From assembly GCF_000740055.1 (NCBI RefSeq), contig NZ_BBJM01000021.1, forward strand, positions 1 to 39,851: 39,851 bases of DNA. The letters are read 5' to 3'. Made by a program: the position numbers and the translations under genes. Positions 38,302 through 39,851 of the stretch are shown one piece after another (positions within the stretch are counted from its first letter, which is position 1; each line of letters opens with the position of its first letter). Source of the DNA: Secundilactobacillus oryzae JCM 18671. Lineage in GTDB: Bacteria > Bacillota > Bacilli > Lactobacillales > Lactobacillaceae. The notes below the pieces were generated by a model. It did not search any database. It was not told the origin of the DNA and worked only from the letters and a program-made list of their open reading frames with translations.

Positions 38302-38321
38302 AGATGGGTTCGACCCCATCT
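38302..38321 (-). promoter_or_regulatory. Hairpin in the mvaS leader
   Basis: On the minus strand AGATGGG pairs with CCCATCT around GTCGAA and is followed by TTTTG. It lies between the predicted start site (near 38353) and the mvaS ribosome binding site. The T-run is short, so it would be at best a weak terminator or attenuator. Confidence 0.5.
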
Positions 38322-38360
38322 CTGGTAATGTTCGTTTTACTTCGGTAAACTAGCTTGAAT

Positions 38361-38388
38361 AATATATCATGTTATCATTAAAATTCAA
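38361..38388 (-). promoter_or_regulatory. Probable promoter of mvaS
   Basis: On the minus strand the -10 is TATATT (38361-38366) preceded by TGA, the spacer is 16 bases and the -35 is TTGAAT (38383-38388). Confidence 0.65.
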
Positions 38389-38585
38389 GAAAATAGGTAT
38401 TGAATTAAGAGAAGCATAAGGAAATACCCTTTATTAATTTTTTATCTCAGGTGCACAATTTAGTGCACCAAAAATTGAGGTTATTTACGATTATTTAAGG
38501 GTTTGTCTATTTTGTCTGATTGACTCATAAAATTTGGTGAGCAATCCCCACCGCTACAAAAGCTGGTATACCAATGCTTTAGAGC
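38389..38585. other. Gene-free stretch between the mvaS promoter and the tRNA operon terminator
   Basis: Together with the mvaS leader, about 325 bases (38261-38585) hold no convincing gene. Apart from the palindrome at 38450-38469 there is a near-palindrome around GGTATACC (38557-38580) and a GGTG/CACC inverted repeat just before it. Short open frames here lack ribosome binding sites or run across the tRNA-Leu gene. I see no integrase, attachment-site duplication or insertion-sequence ends. Confidence 0.5.
38450..38469. repeat. Perfect GGTGCAC inverted repeat upstream of mvaS
   Basis: GGTGCAC and GTGCACC are separated by AATTTA. The symmetry suits a dimeric DNA-binding protein. It is about 60 bases upstream of the mvaS -35. 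No T-run follows in the minus direction, so it is not an obvious terminator. Confidence 0.6.
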
Positions 38586-38622
38586 ACAAAAAAAAGACTG
38601 ATGAACAAAGTCCATCAGTCTC
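38586..38622 (-). terminator. Terminator of the rRNA-tRNA operon
   Basis: On the minus strand GACTGATG pairs perfectly with CATCAGTC and is followed by nine T. It lies 17 bases after the last tRNA gene. Confidence 0.93.
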
Positions 38623-38638
38623 AAACAAATATACTCTA

Positions 38639-38723
38639 TACCGGAGGTGGGGTTCGAACCCACACGTCCTCAACGGACACTGGATTTTGAGTCCAGCGCG
38701 TCTGCCAGTTCCGCCACTCCGGC
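38639..38723 (-). tRNA. tRNA-Leu(CAA)
   Basis: The 85-nt class II tRNA has a 5' acceptor GCCGGAG, anticodon loop CTCAAAA (anticodon CAA, reading UUG), a long variable arm and T-loop GTTCGAA. The first acceptor pair is G-U. CCA is not encoded. It is the last gene of the cluster. Confidence 0.95.
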
Positions 38724-38764
38724 ATATTTGCAATTGTAAAATCCTAAAATAAATGATTGGGTAA

Positions 38765-38835
<71 letters not shown>

Positions 38836-38861
38836 ATGTTTATTAGTATGATCGAATCCAA

Positions 38862-38933
38862 CTGGGTTAGCTGGATTCGAACCAGCGCATGACGGAGTCA
38901 AAGTCCGTTGCCTTACCACTTGGCTATAACCCA
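38862..38933 (-). tRNA. tRNA-Gln(TTG)
   Basis: The 72-nt tRNA has acceptor arms TGGGTTA/TAACCCA, discriminator G and anticodon loop CTTTGAC (TTG). CCA is not encoded. Confidence 0.96.
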
Positions 38934-38940
38934 ATCAAAG

Positions 38941-39016
38941 GGCGGTATATGGGACTCGAACCCATGCGTGCCGGAACCACAATCCGGTGTGTTAACCAAA
39001 CTTCACCAATACCGCC
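38941..39016 (-). tRNA. tRNA-His(GTG)
   Basis: The 76-nt gene includes the extra 5' G (position -1) opposite discriminator C, the identity mark of tRNA-His. The acceptor is GCGGTAT/ATACCGC and the anticodon loop TTGTGGT (GTG). Confidence 0.96.
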
Positions 39017-39029
39017 ATAACATCAATAA

Positions 39030-39100
39030 CAGGGATAGTAGGAGTTGAACCCACACCGACGGTTTTGGAGACCGTAGTTCTACCATTAAACTATATCCCT
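39030..39100 (-). tRNA. tRNA-Trp(CCA)
   Basis: The 71-nt tRNA has acceptor arms AGGGATA/TATCCCT, discriminator G and anticodon loop CTCCAAA (CCA). Its 5' end comes one base after the CCA that follows tRNA-Tyr. Confidence 0.96.
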
Positions 39101-39101
39101 A

Positions 39102-39187
39102 TGGTGGATGGGAGTGGATTCGAACCACCGAACCCGAAGGAGCGGATTTACAGTCCGCCGCGTTTAGCCAGACTTCGCTACCCATCC
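39102..39187 (-). tRNA. tRNA-Tyr(GTA)
   Basis: A class II tRNA with acceptor GGATGGG/CCCATCC, discriminator A, anticodon loop CTGTAAA (GTA) and a long variable arm. CCA follows directly in the DNA (39102-39104), the only gene of the cluster with an encoded CCA; without it the gene ends at 39105. Confidence 0.95.
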
Positions 39188-39191
39188 ATAA

Positions 39192-39264
39192 TGGCGCGGG
39201 ACGGAATCGAACCGCCGACACACGGAGCTTCAATCCGTTGCTCTACCAACTGAGCTACCGAGCC
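39192..39264 (-). tRNA. tRNA-Phe(GAA)
   Basis: The 73-nt tRNA has anticodon loop TTGAAGC (GAA) and discriminator A. The acceptor arms are GGCTCGG and CCGCGCC, which leave a U-C mismatch at pair 4-69; the other six pairs are normal. Confidence 0.94.
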
Positions 39265-39316
39265 ATTTACCAAGTTATTAAAGATGTTAAGTATTAAATT
39301 AATAATAACATAACAA

Positions 39317-39390
39317 CGGTCCGTACGAGACTCGAACTCGTGATCTCCTGCGTGACAGGCAGGCGTCCTAACCAGCTAGACCAACGGACC
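39317..39390 (-). tRNA. tRNA-Asp(GTC)
   Basis: The 74-nt tRNA has acceptor arms GGTCCGT/ACGGACC, discriminator G and anticodon loop CTGTCAC (GTC). The 52-base AT-rich spacer to tRNA-Phe holds no tRNA. Confidence 0.96.
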
Positions 39391-39415
39391 ATAAGAAGTT
39401 ATTACATTATTATAG

Positions 39416-39488
39416 TGGAGGATACAGGGCTCGAACCTGTGACCCTCTGCTTGTAAGGCAGACGCTCTCCCAACTGAGCTAATCCTCC
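39416..39488 (-). tRNA. tRNA-Val(TAC)
   Basis: The 73-nt tRNA has acceptor arms GGAGGAT/ATCCTCC, discriminator A and anticodon loop CTTACAA (TAC). Confidence 0.96.
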
Positions 39489-39492
39489 AAAA

Positions 39493-39564
39493 TGACCCGT
39501 ATGGGACTCGAACCCATGTTACCGCCGTGAAAGGGCGGTGTCTTAACCGCTTGACCAACGGGTC
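39493..39564 (-). tRNA. tRNA-Glu(TTC)
   Basis: The 72-nt tRNA has acceptor arms GACCCGT/ACGGGTC, discriminator A and anticodon loop CTTTCAC (TTC). Confidence 0.95.
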
Positions 39565-39583
39565 ATATCAATTTGGGTGTAAA

Positions 39584-39675
39584 CGGAGAGTAAGGGATTC
39601 GAACCCTTGAAACAGGTTTGTGCCCGTTTACACCATTTCCAATGGTGCTCCTTCGGCCAGCTCGGACAACTCTCC
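39584..39675 (-). tRNA. tRNA-Ser(GGA)
   Basis: The 92-nt class II tRNA has acceptor arms GGAGAGT/ACTCTCC, discriminator G, anticodon loop TTGGAAA (GGA) and a long variable arm. Confidence 0.96.
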
Positions 39676-39682
39676 ATCTAAA

Positions 39683-39744
39683 TTCCGATAAGTGGATTCG
39701 AACCACTCAATCATAAATGACACTCTCCATTAGAGTATATCGGA
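39683..39744 (-). pseudogene. tRNA-like sequence without a normal anticodon arm, between 5S and tRNA-Ser
   Basis: The 62-nt element has a perfect acceptor stem (TCCGATA with TATCGGA, discriminator A) and a perfect T arm (AGTGG-TTCGAAT-CCACT). After the acceptor comes one more stem, TACTC/GAGTG around TAATGGA, which can be read as a D arm (it contains GG) or as a five-pair, seven-loop anticodon-like arm lacking the invariant U33. Only 14 bases (with a TCAT/ATGA mini-stem) remain before the T arm, too few for an anticodon arm plus variable loop. It is 7-9 bases from its neighbours and in the cluster's orientation. Either a degenerate tRNA, perhaps tRNA-Asn by position, or a non-translational tRNA-like RNA. 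Confidence 0.7.
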
Positions 39745-39753
39745 AACTTCGTC

Positions 39754-39851
39754 GCGTGGCAACGTCCTACCCTCGCAGGGGGCGATCCCCCAACTACTAT
39801 CGGCGTGCTAAAGCTTAACTTCTGTGTTCGGCATGGGAACAGGTGTATCCT
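39754..39851 (-). rRNA. rrf: 5S ribosomal RNA, partial (5' end beyond the window)
   Basis: The minus strand reads AGGATACACCTGTTCCCATG, then GCCGAACACAGAAGTTAAGC, continuing to GGTAGGACGTTGCCACGC: the conserved body and 3' end of Gram-positive 5S rRNA. About 15-20 bases of the 5' end are missing. It heads toward the tRNA cluster, so this is the 3' end of an rRNA operon. Confidence 0.96.

Noticed and set aside
38302-38321. GGGTTCGACCCC upstream of mvaS as a tRNA T arm or attachment-site remnant
   Set aside because: The loop is too short for a T loop, there is no matching acceptor or D arm, and no integrase or second copy of a tRNA 3' end is present. A plain leader hairpin explains it.
38481-38752. 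Open frames over and next to the tRNA-Leu gene
   Set aside because: They run across the tRNA gene or its terminator, lack ribosome binding sites, and owe their length to tRNA sequence.
39265-39316. A degenerate tRNA-Met or tRNA-Thr in the Phe-Asp spacer
   Set aside because: The 52 bases are AT-rich with no acceptor, T-loop or anticodon-arm signal.

Overview
The window reads as chromosomal core sequence of a Lactobacillaceae bacterium (Firmicutes, moderate GC). The evidence is the Bacillus/Lactobacillus gene orders (rimP-nusA-ylxR-ylxQ-infB-rbfA; hrcA-grpE-dnaK-dnaJ; rpsB-tsf; pyrH-frr; uppS-cdsA-rseP-proS), a PolC-type replicative polymerase, strong AGGAGG-type ribosome binding sites with many TTG/GTG starts, CIRCE elements, a Gram-positive SOS box, a mevalonate-pathway HMG-CoA synthase and a D-lactate dehydrogenase of the lactobacillus type. 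The genus cannot be fixed from the sequence alone. I see no prophage, transposase, CRISPR array or obvious horizontally acquired island.

Layout. 43-6941: heat-shock operon hrcA-grpE-dnaK-dnaJ, with two CIRCE operators around its promoter, followed by lepA, all on the minus strand. 6938-8809: ribF and truB. 8969-14130: the rimP-nusA-ylxR-ylxQ-infB-rbfA translation/transcription operon, with a hairpin in its leader that looks like an attenuator. 14139-18461: polC. 18541-23207: uppS-cdsA-rseP-proS (envelope lipid and tRNA charging). 23268-24999: pyrH-frr and an unrecognised acidic protein. 25135-27039: rpsB-tsf, with a structured leader and an internal hairpin. 27143-30786: a HAD hydrolase, ldhD, a YazA-type GIY-YIG protein, a YabB/TrmN6-type methyltransferase and an acyltransferase. 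30825-34369: a heterodimeric ABC exporter. 34496-35824: yneF, ynzC and SOS-controlled lexA. 35860-36295: two small DUF2187-like paralogues. 36453-37067: a two-membrane-segment protein gene split by one in-frame TAG. 37097-38388: mvaS. 38639-39851: a tRNA cluster (Ser, Glu, Val, Asp, Phe, Tyr, Trp, His, Gln, Cys, Leu in transcription order) downstream of a 5S rRNA gene that runs off the window end.

Most of the content is conserved housekeeping, so the second looks are mainly non-coding. The clearest is a 62-nt tRNA-like element directly after 5S, with perfect acceptor and T arms but no room for a normal anticodon arm, in the place where the comparable Bacillus cluster has tRNA-Asn. Others are hairpins that sit between a promoter or upstream gene and rimP, uppS, tsf or mvaS and so may act as attenuators, a structured rpsB leader, an acceptor-stem mismatch in tRNA-Phe, and the amber-interrupted membrane protein gene. 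Everything was read by eye; no database search or folding calculation was run.
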